Positions 28,730-36,491 of a DNA stretch of 64,000 nucleotides are shown here, piece by piece. Below the pieces are notes generated by a model. It searched no databases, was not told the DNA's origin, and was given only the letters and a program-made list of their open reading frames with translations. A program made the translations under genes and the position numbers. How positions within the stretch are numbered: position 1 is the first letter of the stretch; the number at the start of each line of letters is the position of its first letter. The stretch comes from Paludibacteraceae bacterium (GTDB taxonomy: Bacteria; Bacteroidota; Bacteroidia; Bacteroidales; Paludibacteraceae): NCBI GenBank assembly GCA_017550335.1, contig JAFZPM010000041.1, positions 39,245 through 103,244 of the forward strand. The letters are read 5' to 3'.

Positions 28730-30544
28730 TTATTTTTTATCGATGATGCTCATCTCGCAGTTGCGGCAATCGAATGAAAGGTGGTACTCCTTCCCATTGT
28801 TCGCTGTAAGTGTTAGCGGCTCTTGGATGTCGTTCGCCGTTTTGTCTAGCTTTTTGCAGTAGCCTAAAGTGTGGCGCAGGCAGTGTTTGCAGGTCATGAC
28901 GGGTACGTGCTGGGGTGGACGGCTCTCGAAGGAGGGTGCGATTCTCTCCACTCCGTGTTGCTGGTAGAAGCGCCGTGCAGACTCGTTGTGCACGTTCCCC
29001 GTGTAGTCCAGCTCTTTTAACGGGAAGGCGTGGGTGGTCTGCGGGAAGATTAGCCTGGACTTCTCTCTCTTCTCTTCCCTCTCCGTTTCCAACTGTTGTA
29101 GCAAGTCTCTCCGCCATGGGGTGAGTTTCCCTGCGGGGATGAAGTATATGCCGCATTTGAGTTCCACGTTGGTGACACGGAAGATGGTGTTGCCGCTTTT
29201 CGTGAAGATATTCCGCATGTTGTCCCTTTGCCGCTCCTCGTTTTCGCATGGGGTCTTCTCCTCATCGAGGGGCAGTGTGGCGGATATCCCGTCCTCGTCT
29301 GTGGCGGTGGCGGCGAGCCCTTTTGGGGTCTCTGTCAGGGTGATTTGCACGTTGATCTTCCTCTCCGCCGATTCTTTGGCGAGTAGTCGTTCGAAAGCTT
29401 GGTCGAAGTTGCGGAAGAGGGTGGTGCGAGGGGGCAGGGTAATCTTTTCCGCCGGGACGATGACATCCCCTTGGACCGTGTTGGCTCTGAACCCGTGGAA
29501 CTCTCCGTTGTGGTCGATGAAGCAGAAACCGTCGCCGTTGGATAATGCTTTGTCCGTGCGGACGATGATCCCGCCCTTCTGCGAATAGGCGGTCCCGATT
29601 CTCTCTCCGATGGATTTCGGGGTGTCGGGTTGGATGATGTCACGTTGCCTGCCGTGCAGGAAATAGTTGGTCGATCCTCTGTGGAAGCTCTTGTCCGTGT
29701 TGGGAGTGAAGGTGTAGGTGCAGTGGCCCGAGCTGGCGGGTGCGTACTCCTTCCCGTTCAGTATCTTATCCAAGGCTTGCCGATAGTAGGCGGTCACATT
29801 CTTCACGTAGGGGATATCTTTCAGCCTGCCCTCTATTTTCAGGGAACTGACGCCAGCGTCCAGTAGTTCCTTCAGATGGTTGGACAGGTTGAGGTCCTTT
29901 AGCGAGAGCAGGTGTTTCTCCTTGGCGAGGATGCGTCCTGAGGCGTCGGTCAGCGTGTAGGGTAGTCGGCAGAATTGTGCGCAGTTGCCTCGGTTGGCGC
30001 TTCGTCCGCAACCGTTCTGGCTCATGTAGCAGACACCGCTGTAGCTCACGCAGAGTGCGCCGTGGATGAACGCTTCCAGTTTGACATCTGTGCTTTGGCT
30101 GATTTCCCGTATCTGTTCGATGGATAGTTCCCTTGCCAAAACCACCTGCTCGAACCCCGCCTCTGCCAGGAATTTCACCTTCTCAGGGGTGCGGTTATCC
30201 ATTTGTGTGCTGGCGTGGAGTGGAATCGGGGGCAGGTCCAGCTGGGTGATGCCCATGTCTTGGATGATGAGGGCGTCCGTGCCGGCCTCGTATAATTGAT
30301 GGATGAGGCGTCCTGCCTGCTCCAGCTCTTGGTCTGTGAGGATGGTGTTGAGTGCCACGTAGACTTTCGCGTAGTACTGGTGGGCGAACCGAGCGAGGCG
30401 TTCGATTTCCTCTATGCTGTTGCCGGCCGCCGCCCTTGCGCTAAACTGAGGCGCACCGATGTAGACCGCGTCCGCACCGTGTTTCACGGCCTCGATGCCA
30501 TGATCCGCCGTTCTTGCCGGAGCGAGCAGTTCGATCTTGCGCAT
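28730..30544 (-). CDS. U32-family peptidase / RlhA-like iron-sulfur protein
   Basis: This 604-aa cytoplasmic protein of the U32 family includes the RNA hydroxylation factors RlhA and TrhP. The N-terminal TIM-barrel-like domain begins [20 protein letters not shown], with GADAVYIGAPQFSARA. The cysteine cluster GVCYMSQNGCGRSANRGNCA plus C(R) is the expected Fe-S ligand set. A long C-terminal extension (to residue 604, DUF3656-like) ends with two more Cys pairs (TCKHCLRHTLGYC, FDCRNCEMSI), as in RlhA-size members. The upstream in-frame ATG at 30634 lies inside metA and is rejected; TAATG overlap places the start at 30544. It is coupled to metA. A role in 23S rRNA hydroxylation is inferred from size and Cys pattern only. 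Confidence 0.85.
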   Translation of the reverse strand: MRKIELLAPARTADHGIEAVKHGADAVYIGAPQFSARAAAGNSIEEIERLARFAHQYYAKVYVALNTILTDQELEQAGRLIHQLYEAGTDALIIQDMGITQLDLPPIPLHASTQMDNRTPEKVKFLAEAGFEQVVLARELSIEQIREISQSTDVKLEAFIHGALCVSYSGVCYMSQNGCGRSANRGNCAQFCRLPYTLTDASGRILAKEKHLLSLKDLNLSNHLKELLDAGVSSLKIEGRLKDIPYVKNVTAYYRQALDKILNGKEYAPASSGHCTYTFTPNTDKSFHRGSTNYFLHGRQRDIIQPDTPKSIGERIGTAYSQKGGIIVRTDKALSNGDGFCFIDHNGEFHGFRANTVQGDVIVPAEKITLPPRTTLFRNFDQAFERLLAKESAERKINVQITLTETPKGLAATATDEDGISATLPLDEEKTPCENEERQRDNMRNIFTKSGNTIFRVTNVELKCGIYFIPAGKLTPWRRDLLQQLETEREEKREKSRLIFPQTTHAFPLKELDYTGNVHNESARRFYQQHGVERIAPSFESRPPQHVPVMTCKHCLRHTLGYCKKLDKTANDIQEPLTLTANNGKEYHLSFDCRNCEMSIIDKK

Positions 30545-31461
30545 TACCGTATACGACTGATGTTGTAGGGCGTTTTTTGGTAGACGAAGTAGTTCAACCA
30601 GTTGGTGAACAAGAGGTTGCCGTGGCTTCTCCAACGGACGATCGGCTTCTTGTTAGGGTCGTCATCCTCGAAGTAGTTGCAAGGAATCTCTATTTCCAGC
30701 CCTTTGTCCTTGTCCCTGAAATACTCGTCGCGGAGTGTGTTGGGGGCATATTCCGAGTGCCCGGTGATGAAGAACTCACGACCGTTTCGGCCTTGCACGA
30801 TGTATACGCCCGCATCGTCGGACTCGGCGATGATTTTAAGTCCTTGTATCTTTTCGATGTCGGCTCTTCTGATTTCCGAGTGGCGGCTGTGTGGAGCGTA
30901 GAATATGTCGTCGAATCCCCTGAAGATAGGGTTCTTTCCGTCCAGTATTTTATGTTTGAATACACCGAACTTTTTTTTGCTCAGGGCGTATTTAGGTATT
31001 CCGTAGTAGTGGTACAATCCAGCCATCGCCGCCCAGCAGATGAAGAGGGTGGAGGTGACGTGGGTCTTGGCCCAATCGAAGATCTCCACGATCTCGTCCC
31101 AGTAAGTCACTTGTTCGTAGTTGAGGTCCTCGACGGGAGCGCCAGTGATGATCATGCCGTCATACCGTTGCTTTTTGATTGTCTCGAAGTCCTTGTAGAA
31201 GGTCATCATGTGCTCTATGGGCGTGTTTTTGGAGGTATGGCTTTTCACCTTCAGCAAGTCCATTTCGATTTGCAGAGGAGTGTTGGAGAGCAGACGGATG
31301 AGGTCGGTCTCCGTTGTGATTTTGAGAGGCATTAAGTTGAGGATGATGATCTTTAGGGGACGGATGTCCTGCGATGAGGCGGACTCCGAGTCCTTCACGA
31401 AGATGTTCTCTTTCTTTAATGCTTCGACGGCTGGTAAGTTCGATGGTATGTTTAGTGGCAT
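30544..31461 (-). CDS. metA: Homoserine O-acyltransferase (MetA), predicted acetyl-CoA type
   Basis: This enzyme catalyses the first committed step of methionine synthesis, acylation of homoserine. The 305-aa product aligns by number with E. coli MetA: catalytic Cys142 in [17 protein letters not shown], His235 and Glu237 in ITGHSEYAP. The acyl-CoA-selecting position 111 is Glu ([14 protein letters not shown]), where the E. coli succinyltransferase has Gly. In characterised MetA enzymes Glu111 goes with acetyl-CoA use, so this is likely a homoserine O-acetyltransferase. A strong AGGAGG ribosome site sits just upstream of the ATG, unusual for this phylum. TATCTTTG at 31496-31489 is a -7 candidate. 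The stop overlaps the U32 gene's start. Confidence 0.94.
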   Translation of the reverse strand: MPLNIPSNLPAVEALKKENIFVKDSESASSQDIRPLKIIILNLMPLKITTETDLIRLLSNTPLQIEMDLLKVKSHTSKNTPIEHMMTFYKDFETIKKQRYDGMIITGAPVEDLNYEQVTYWDEIVEIFDWAKTHVTSTLFICWAAMAGLYHYYGIPKYALSKKKFGVFKHKILDGKNPIFRGFDDIFYAPHSRHSEIRRADIEKIQGLKIIAESDDAGVYIVQGRNGREFFITGHSEYAPNTLRDEYFRDKDKGLEIEIPCNYFEDDDPNKKPIVRWRSHGNLLFTNWLNYFVYQKTPYNISRIR

Positions 31462-31488
31462 GTTTTCCTCCTCTTTTCTTTTTCACTG

Positions 31489-31496
31489 CAAAGATA
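31489..31496 (-). promoter_or_regulatory. Candidate -7 box of the metA-U32 operon
   Basis: TATCTTTG on the minus strand, 27 nt upstream of the metA start, matches TAnnTTTG. No TTTG is seen at the proper -33 distance. AGGAGG lies between it and the ATG. Confidence 0.45.
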
Positions 31497-31552
31497 ATAC
31501 ATTATTTGTTTTGATTAATGCGGGTGCTCAGTGTATTTAAATTCGGCAATCC

Positions 31553-31583
31553 TTTGATTTAACAAAAAAAAAGAATATTTTTG
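31553..31583 (+). promoter_or_regulatory. Promoter of the lipoprotein/radical-SAM operon
   Basis: TTTG at 31553-31556, exactly 19 nt, then TATTTTTG at 31576-31583. This is a full match to the Bacteroidota -33/-7 consensus. Start of transcription is near 31590, leaving a leader of about 30 nt. Confidence 0.75.
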
Positions 31584-31618
31584 TCAATGTTTTTCTAAAA
31601 CGATTATTTGTCGATTAC

Positions 31619-32062
31619 ATGAAGTGGAAATTCTTCAAATTATTGAGTTGTGTTTTCCTTTTTGTGTGGATGTTGTGTGGATTTGTTTCATGTGTCCACT
31701 CTTATTGGTGGGACGATGGACATGTGTGGGCGAAATATACATTCGAGGGACAGGTGACGGATGCGGAGGAACATGCGCTTTCTGGAGTGAAGGTCTCTTT
31801 CCTGTATAAATATATGGACGCACACATGGAGTCCCTTTGTGAGGATTCCTTGACCACCACGGACGAGGAGGGTAAGTATCTTGCGATTGTGGTTGACGAG
31901 AGTTATTGGCCTGATAAGCATGGTTTGCGTTTCACGGACAAAGAGGGGGCGATCCTGGATACTTTTTTCAAAGCGACGAATCTTGCTTCTTTGAGGGGAG
32001 GAGATGGTGAATGGTATAAGGGCCATTCGGATAACATTTTGAATATCAAATGGAAAAAATGA
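31619..32062 (+). CDS. Radical-SAM-associated lipoprotein, divergent copy 1
   Basis: This 147-aa predicted lipoprotein has a hydrophobic leader with lipobox FVSC (Cys25), after which the chain begins HSYWWDDGHVWAKYTFEG. A single carboxypeptidase-regulatory-like beta-sandwich follows (GQVTDAEEHALSGVKVSF ... TTDEEGKYLAIV), then the family tail GLRFTDKEGAILDTF, NLASLRGGDGEW, DNILNIKWKK. It is the first of three tandem paralogues ahead of a radical SAM gene, as in the rSAM/lipoprotein system (TIGR04134 lipoproteins with TIGR04133 enzymes). It lacks the EYGCP motif found near the N-terminus of copies 2 and 3. A role as substrate or carrier of the modification is inferred. Confidence 0.78.
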   Translation: MKWKFFKLLSCVFLFVWMLCGFVSCVHSYWWDDGHVWAKYTFEGQVTDAEEHALSGVKVSFLYKYMDAHMESLCEDSLTTTDEEGKYLAIVVDESYWPDKHGLRFTDKEGAILDTFFKATNLASLRGGDGEWYKGHSDNILNIKWKK

Positions 32063-32082
32063 GTGTTGATTTTAGAAAAAAT

Positions 32083-32547
32083 ATGGAAAAAAATATTTAT
32101 GTGATGCTGAACAAGGTGTTGGCATTGTTATTGATGGCATTAGGGTATAATTCATGTCATAAAGAGCATGGAGAGGGAGAGAACGTGGAGTACGGGGAGG
32201 AGTATGGTTGTCCACATGCGGATTACGTTTTCCGTGGTAAAGTGACGGATGGGGAAGGGAATGCCTTGCCGGGCGTGAAGATCTCCCTTTTGTCTGTCTC
32301 TTCTGATGGCAAAGACTTGCGGGTGAGCCGGGATTCTTTGTCGTCAACAGATGAGAATGGAGCTTATTCTGTGTCATTTGATTATTATAGCAACATGGGG
32401 AATGCCTTGCGCTTCACCGATAAGGATGGAACGACTTTTGACACCCTATACGGTTCTAGTCCAAACCTGGCTCCGCTCAAGGGGGGCGGTGGCGGGTGGT
32501 ATCAAGGTGCTTCCGAGAACACGATGGATATTAAGTTGAACAAGTGA
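32083..32547 (+). CDS. Radical-SAM-associated lipoprotein, copy 2
   Basis: This 154-aa lipoprotein starts MEKNIYVMLNKVLALLLMAL with lipobox YNSC (Cys25). It has a charged linker, EYGCP at 40-44, a beta-sandwich (YVFRGKVTDGEGNALPGVKI, SSTDENGAYSVSF) and the tail LRFTDKDGTTFDTL, NLAPLKGGGGGW, NTMDIKLNK. The start at 32083 was chosen because it aligns with copy 3 (LNK[VL]LALxLxxLG). An earlier ATG at 32059 would overlap copy 1's stop as ATGA and cannot be excluded. It belongs to the same family as copies 1 and 3 and is presumably anchored in the outer membrane. Confidence 0.8.
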   Translation: MEKNIYVMLNKVLALLLMALGYNSCHKEHGEGENVEYGEEYGCPHADYVFRGKVTDGEGNALPGVKISLLSVSSDGKDLRVSRDSLSSTDENGAYSVSFDYYSNMGNALRFTDKDGTTFDTLYGSSPNLAPLKGGGGGWYQGASENTMDIKLNK

Positions 32548-32591
32548 TTTTTTATAGTATATTTATTAACCGATTTAAAAATTCAGGTGTT

Positions 32592-33014
32592 ATGAAAAAT
32601 GTATTTGGAGTATTGAACAAATTACTGGCGTTGATTTTGGCGGTGCTTGGTGTTCAGTCCTGTAGCCATGGTGGAGATGAGTATGGTTGCCCGACGGCGA
32701 CTTATATTTTCCGTGGAACGGTGACGGATGGAGAGGGGAATACCCTTCCTGGTGTGAAGGTTGCCGGTTTGGCGAAGTCTGAATTAAATGAGGCGTATGT
32801 GGTCCAGGATTCTCTCACATCGACGAATGAGGAAGGGAAGTACTCTGTGGTGTTGGATGGTTATTACGAATCTGGCTTGCGTTTCACCGACAAGGATGGT
32901 GCTTCCGTTGACACCTTCTGGAGTGCCGCGAACCTCGCTCCGTTCAAGGGTGGTGATGGCGAATGGGACAGTGGTGTCTCTGATAATAAGATGAATATCG
33001 TAATCAAGAAATAA
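32592..33014 (+). CDS. Radical-SAM-associated lipoprotein, copy 3
   Basis: This 140-aa lipoprotein starts MKNVFGVLNKLLALILAVLG with lipobox VQSC (Cys24). EYGCP is at 30-34, followed by a beta-sandwich (YIFRGTVTDGEGNTLPGVKV, STNEEGKYSVVL) and the tail GLRFTDKDGASVDTFW, NLAPFKGGDGEW, NKMNIVIKK. An in-frame ATG at 32544 would add 16 residues ahead of the leader and is less likely. Its stop lies 3 bp before the radical SAM start, which ties the two tightly. Copies 2 and 3 are the most alike in this window. Confidence 0.82.
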   Translation: MKNVFGVLNKLLALILAVLGVQSCSHGGDEYGCPTATYIFRGTVTDGEGNTLPGVKVAGLAKSELNEAYVVQDSLTSTNEEGKYSVVLDGYYESGLRFTDKDGASVDTFWSAANLAPFKGGDGEWDSGVSDNKMNIVIKK

Positions 33015-33017
33015 AGG

Positions 33018-34112
33018 ATGGATCGTCCTGATAAGTTGTCTCTCAGGAAACGTCTTGCCTTGCGTCTGCATGATAGTTTCCGCCATAATGAGGCGAAGAC
33101 CCACAACCTGACCTATCTCTTTTGGGAAGCCACGTTGCGGTGTCCGTTGAGTTGCCTACATTGCGGAAGCGATTGCCGACAGGAGTCGGGTGTGAAGGAC
33201 ATGCCCGTGCAGGATTTCCTGAAAGCGGTCCGCCAAATCGTCCCGATAGTGGACCCTCATCGTACGATGATCGTTCTGACGGGTGGGGAAGTGCTTGTGC
33301 GCCGCGATATAGAGGAGGCGGGGATCGCCTTGTATGAGATGGGCTTCCCTTGGGGTATCGTCACAAATGGTTATCTGTTGACTCCACAACGGTTGCAGTC
33401 CTTGCTGAACGCAGGCATGCGTGCCTGTACGGTCAGCTTGGACGGATTGGAGGAGTCGCACAACTGGTTGCGGCAGAACCCGGATTCCTTCCGACGCGCG
33501 GTGGAGGCCATTCGCCTTTTGCCTCGCACGGATCTGCGGCATGACGTGGTGACCTGCGTCAACAACAGGAATTTCGACGAGTTGCCGAGGATCAAACAAC
33601 TCCTGATCGATTGCGGCATCAAGGAGTGGCGTATCTTTACGATATTCCCTATCGGTAGGGCTGCGGACAATCCCGAGTTGCAGTTGCCGGATGAGAAATT
33701 CAAGGCCGTCTTCGATTTTATCGAATCGACCCGCAAGGAGGGCAAGATCAAGTTGAATTATGGTTGTGAAGGCTTCCTAGGCGATTACGAGATGAAGGTG
33801 AGGGACAATCTTTTCTTTTGCAGGGCTGGCATCAACGTGGCGTCTATCTTGGTGGACGGAAGCATATCCGCTTGCCCGGACCTTCGCGGACGCTACATAC
33901 AAGGCAACATCTATGAGGATGATTTCGCTGACGTGTGGCAGAACCGTTACCAAATCATGCGGGACAGGTCTTGGACCAAGGTGGGGGAGTGCGCTGAGTG
34001 TGAATTCTTCAACCACTGCGAGGGAAATGGTTTGCACCTGCGCAACGAGGAAAAAAACGAGCTCGCCTTTTGCCATCTGAAACGGATCATGGGCGGTGTG
34101 AGCGGCAAATAA
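33018..34112 (+). CDS. Radical SAM/SPASM enzyme of the rSAM/lipoprotein system (TIGR04133 type)
   Basis: This 364-aa cytoplasmic radical SAM enzyme has Cys42, Cys46 and Cys49 (LRCPLSCLHC) to bind the SAM-cleaving 4Fe-4S cluster, with VLTGGEVLVR as the following glycine motif and VSLDG in the barrel. A SPASM-type C-terminal domain has cysteines at 268, 286, 325, 328, 334 and 352 (CRAGINVASILVDGSISACP, CAECEFFNHCEGNGLHLR). These are ligands for extra clusters, as in peptide-modifying enzymes. Pairing with three lipoproteins 3 bp upstream is the hallmark of the rSAM/lipoprotein family. The reaction is not established; modifying the lipoproteins or a linked peptide is an inference. Confidence 0.88.
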   Translation: MDRPDKLSLRKRLALRLHDSFRHNEAKTHNLTYLFWEATLRCPLSCLHCGSDCRQESGVKDMPVQDFLKAVRQIVPIVDPHRTMIVLTGGEVLVRRDIEEAGIALYEMGFPWGIVTNGYLLTPQRLQSLLNAGMRACTVSLDGLEESHNWLRQNPDSFRRAVEAIRLLPRTDLRHDVVTCVNNRNFDELPRIKQLLIDCGIKEWRIFTIFPIGRAADNPELQLPDEKFKAVFDFIESTRKEGKIKLNYGCEGFLGDYEMKVRDNLFFCRAGINVASILVDGSISACPDLRGRYIQGNIYEDDFADVWQNRYQIMRDRSWTKVGECAECEFFNHCEGNGLHLRNEEKNELAFCHLKRIMGGVSGK

Positions 34113-34194
34113 ACGCCACATTCCGAAAAACACGTATGTGGTTACACCGTTGTTCCTCGGAAGGATTTGGAATTTATGGAATAATGAGTTTGGA

Positions 34195-34221
34195 AGCGGG
34201 GAAATGGTCTATTTCCCCGCT
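34195..34221 (+). terminator. Hairpin between the radical SAM gene and ridA
   Basis: An 11-bp perfect stem (AGCGGGGAAAT/ATTTCCCCGCT) with a 5-nt loop; ATTATTT follows on the plus strand, a weak U-tract. The loop and right arm contain the ridA stop codon (34209-34211), so the last part of the ridA message is folded into it. It probably ends the radical SAM transcript. Confidence 0.55.
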
Positions 34222-34586
34222 ATTATTTCCACTTCGATCAATGCTCCTTTAGGCAGGGATTTCACTTCCACGCAGGATCTTGCGGGTGCGTTCTCCTTGA
34301 AATACTCCCCGTAGATCTGGTTCACCGTGCCGAAGCTGGCCATGTCGGTGATGAAGACGGTGGTCTTCACGACGTTGGCGTAGGTGAGTCCTGCCGCTTT
34401 CAGTATTTCTCCGATGTTTTTCATCACCTGTTTCGTCTGCTCCTCGATGGATGGTCCGACGAGGTTCCCCGTGGCGGGATCGATGGCGATTTGTCCGGAT
34501 GAGTATAGTGTTTCTCCTGCCCAGACAGCCTGGCTGTAAGGCCCGATGGCGGCTGGTGCGTTGTTTGTTGATATTATTTTCCCCAT
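34209..34586 (-). CDS. ridA: RidA-family enamine/imine deaminase
   Basis: This 125-aa cytoplasmic YjgF/YER057c/UK114 protein forms trimers that hydrolyse reactive 2-aminoacrylate and related imines made by PLP enzymes. Family motifs are GPYSQAVWAG, LYSSGQIAIDP, VVKTTVFITDM and PARSCVEV, with the substrate-carboxylate Arg103. The length is normal. It is a single gene facing the radical SAM gene, with a possible -7 box TACATTTG at 34619-34612. Its stop codon is inside the hairpin shared with the convergent transcript. Confidence 0.95.
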   Translation of the reverse strand: MGKIISTNNAPAAIGPYSQAVWAGETLYSSGQIAIDPATGNLVGPSIEEQTKQVMKNIGEILKAAGLTYANVVKTTVFITDMASFGTVNQIYGEYFKENAPARSCVEVKSLPKGALIEVEIIAGK

Positions 34587-34626
34587 GTCTTAAAAAATGT
34601 TTATCGAAATACAAATGTAATTCTTT

Positions 34627-34660
34627 TTTGACGGAAATCCATCCGAAAGTTGTATTTTTG
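34627..34660 (+). promoter_or_regulatory. Candidate promoter of the sigma-54 activator operon
   Basis: TTTG at 34627-34630 and TATTTTTG at 34653-34660, spacer 22 nt (slightly long). The ATG at 34687 is 26 nt further on. It overlaps the divergent ridA promoter region. Confidence 0.45.
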
Positions 34661-34686
34661 TGGTTGTCTGTAAGACGGGGACAATC

Positions 34687-35976
34687 ATGATGAACAATAG
34701 TGAAATACAAAGTGTGAAGAACAAGTTCGGCATTGTGGGGGCTGACTCCGCATTGAACCGGGCGATTGACGTGGCTGTGCAGGTGGCCTCCACAGACTTG
34801 TCCGTGTTGGTCACGGGAGAGAGTGGAGTGGGTAAGGAGAGGTTCCCGCAGATTATCCACCAGTACAGCGCGCGGAAGCATAACAAGTACATCGCTGTGA
34901 ACTGTGGCGCCATCCCGGAGGGTACGATAGACTCCGAGCTCTTCGGGCATGTCAAGGGTTCGTTCACGGGCGCCACTTCGGATAGGAAAGGATACTTCGA
35001 GGAGGCGAACGGAGGCACCATCTTCCTGGATGAGGTGGGCGAGTTGCCCCTCTCCACGCAAGTGCGTCTTCTTCGTGTCTTGGAGGCCGGTGAATACATG
35101 AAGGTTGGTTCGTCGGAGGTCTACAAGACCAATGTGCGGGTGGTGGCCGCCACCAATTTGGACATGTCCCGCGCCATATCGGAAGGCCGTTTCCGTGAGG
35201 ATCTGTACTACAGGTTGAACACGGTACCTATTTCAGTTCCGCCGCTCCGTCAGCGTGGGGACGATATCTATTTGCTGTTCCGCAAGTTTGCGACAGACTT
35301 TGCGGAGAAGTACAAGATGCCGGCCGTCTCGTTGTCCCCTGAGGCAAAGATGCTATTGCTCCATTACCCTTGGCCGGGCAATGTCCGCCAGTTGAAGAAT
35401 GTGACGGAGCAGATCTCCGTGCTGGAGACGGAGCGTGAGATCTCGAAGGAGACGCTGCTCTCCTATTTGCCGGCTCAGGTGGTAGGATCCAATTTGCCGA
35501 TGGTCACTCCTTCGTCGGGCGACAAATCGTTCAACAGTGAGCGGGAGATCCTCTATCAGGTGTTGTTCGACATGAAGAAGGATATGAACGACCTGAAGAA
35601 ACTGGTGAACGATATCATGCGGGGCGCTGGTATGCATGTCGAGGATATGCCGATTTCCCAACCTGACGTGCATGGCTATCGGGATATCCGCCACTCCCTT
35701 GACGATGTGCAGGGGTTGGACTCCGGTTTTTCTTCGGATCCGGGCGTGCAGACTACTCCGGTCTCTTCCCCTTCCGTGACGCAAATCAAGGCGCAGCGGG
35801 ACATTCAGGACATGGAGGAATATGTGGAGGAGAACTTCTCCCTGGAGGACGCGGAGAAGGATATGATTAAGAAGGCATTGGAGAAACATAATAATAAAAG
35901 GAAATATGCGGCGCAGGATCTGAAGATCTCCGAGCGCACATTGTATAGAAAAATCAAACAGTATGGCTTGGAATAA
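34687..35976 (+). CDS. Sigma-54-dependent transcription activator without receiver domain
   Basis: This 429-aa bacterial enhancer-binding protein uses an AAA+ ring to open promoters held by sigma-54 RNA polymerase. Walker A is GESGVGKE (44-51). The sigma-54-contacting loop reads GSFTGA (91-96) in place of the usual GAFTGA. Walker B is TIFLDEVGE (111-119), with sensor motifs AATNLD and REDLYYRLN. A linker of about 90 residues leads to a Fis-type helix-turn-helix at the end (NNKRKYAAQDLKISERTLYR). There is no REC, GAF or PAS domain before the AAA core, so the signal input is not obvious. The 3' end overlaps the lptE-like gene by 14 bp. Confidence 0.93.
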   Translation: MMNNSEIQSVKNKFGIVGADSALNRAIDVAVQVASTDLSVLVTGESGVGKERFPQIIHQYSARKHNKYIAVNCGAIPEGTIDSELFGHVKGSFTGATSDRKGYFEEANGGTIFLDEVGELPLSTQVRLLRVLEAGEYMKVGSSEVYKTNVRVVAATNLDMSRAISEGRFREDLYYRLNTVPISVPPLRQRGDDIYLLFRKFATDFAEKYKMPAVSLSPEAKMLLLHYPWPGNVRQLKNVTEQISVLETEREISKETLLSYLPAQVVGSNLPMVTPSSGDKSFNSEREILYQVLFDMKKDMNDLKKLVNDIMRGAGMHVEDMPISQPDVHGYRDIRHSLDDVQGLDSGFSSDPGVQTTPVSSPSVTQIKAQRDIQDMEEYVEENFSLEDAEKDMIKKALEKHNNKRKYAAQDLKISERTLYRKIKQYGLE

Positions 35977-36487
35977 AAGGAAATATTTTCTCTTGGCATT
36001 GGTCGCCCCGCTTTTGGTGGCGCTTGTCTCCTGCAAGATATCCTATAAGTTCAATGGCTCGTCCATTGATTATACGGTCGTGAAGACAATCAGTATCGAG
36101 GAGTTCCCGAACAGGGCGCCTCTCGTGTACGCTTCGCTATCGTCGGACTTCACGGAGAAACTGAAGGAGGAGTTCTCCTCCAAGACCGCTCTCCGTTTCG
36201 TGGAGCATGACGGAGATTTGCAGATTTCGGGAGACATCACCGGCTATAATGTGGTTTCCAGCGGTGTGAACTCATCCGGTGAGGCGGTCGATTCCCGCTT
36301 GCAGATGGCGGTCTCTGTCCGTTTCGTGAACAAGGTGAACTCCACGGAGAGCTTCGAGAAGACCTTCTCCTCCTACCAAACCTTCTCCAATCAGTACACG
36401 ATCGACCAGGTGCAGGGAGAACTTAACGGATTGCTGATCGAGGACATCGTCAGCCAGATATTCAATGCGACCGTAGCCAATTGGTAA
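35963..36487 (+). CDS. lptE: LptE-family LPS-assembly lipoprotein
   Basis: This 174-aa outer-membrane lipoprotein is predicted to plug the LptD barrel that places lipopolysaccharide on the cell surface. The leader is MAWNKRKYFLLALVAPLLVA with lipobox LVSC (Cys24). The mature start, KISYKFNGSSIDYTVVKTIS, is typical of Bacteroidota LptE, followed by the alpha/beta fold with IEEFPNRAPLVYASLSSDFT and a C-terminal helix (QGELNGLLIEDIVSQIFNAT). It overlaps the sigma-54 activator gene by 14 bp and precedes the TPR gene by 4 bp; this order is common in Bacteroidales. Confidence 0.88.
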   Translation: MAWNKRKYFLLALVAPLLVALVSCKISYKFNGSSIDYTVVKTISIEEFPNRAPLVYASLSSDFTEKLKEEFSSKTALRFVEHDGDLQISGDITGYNVVSSGVNSSGEAVDSRLQMAVSVRFVNKVNSTESFEKTFSSYQTFSNQYTIDQVQGELNGLLIEDIVSQIFNATVANW

Positions 36488-36491
36488 TAAG

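Noticed and set aside
30545..30634. Earlier ATG for the U32 gene at 30634
   Set aside because: It would overlap metA by 90 bp and add a non-family extension; [11 protein letters not shown] at 30544 is the family start.
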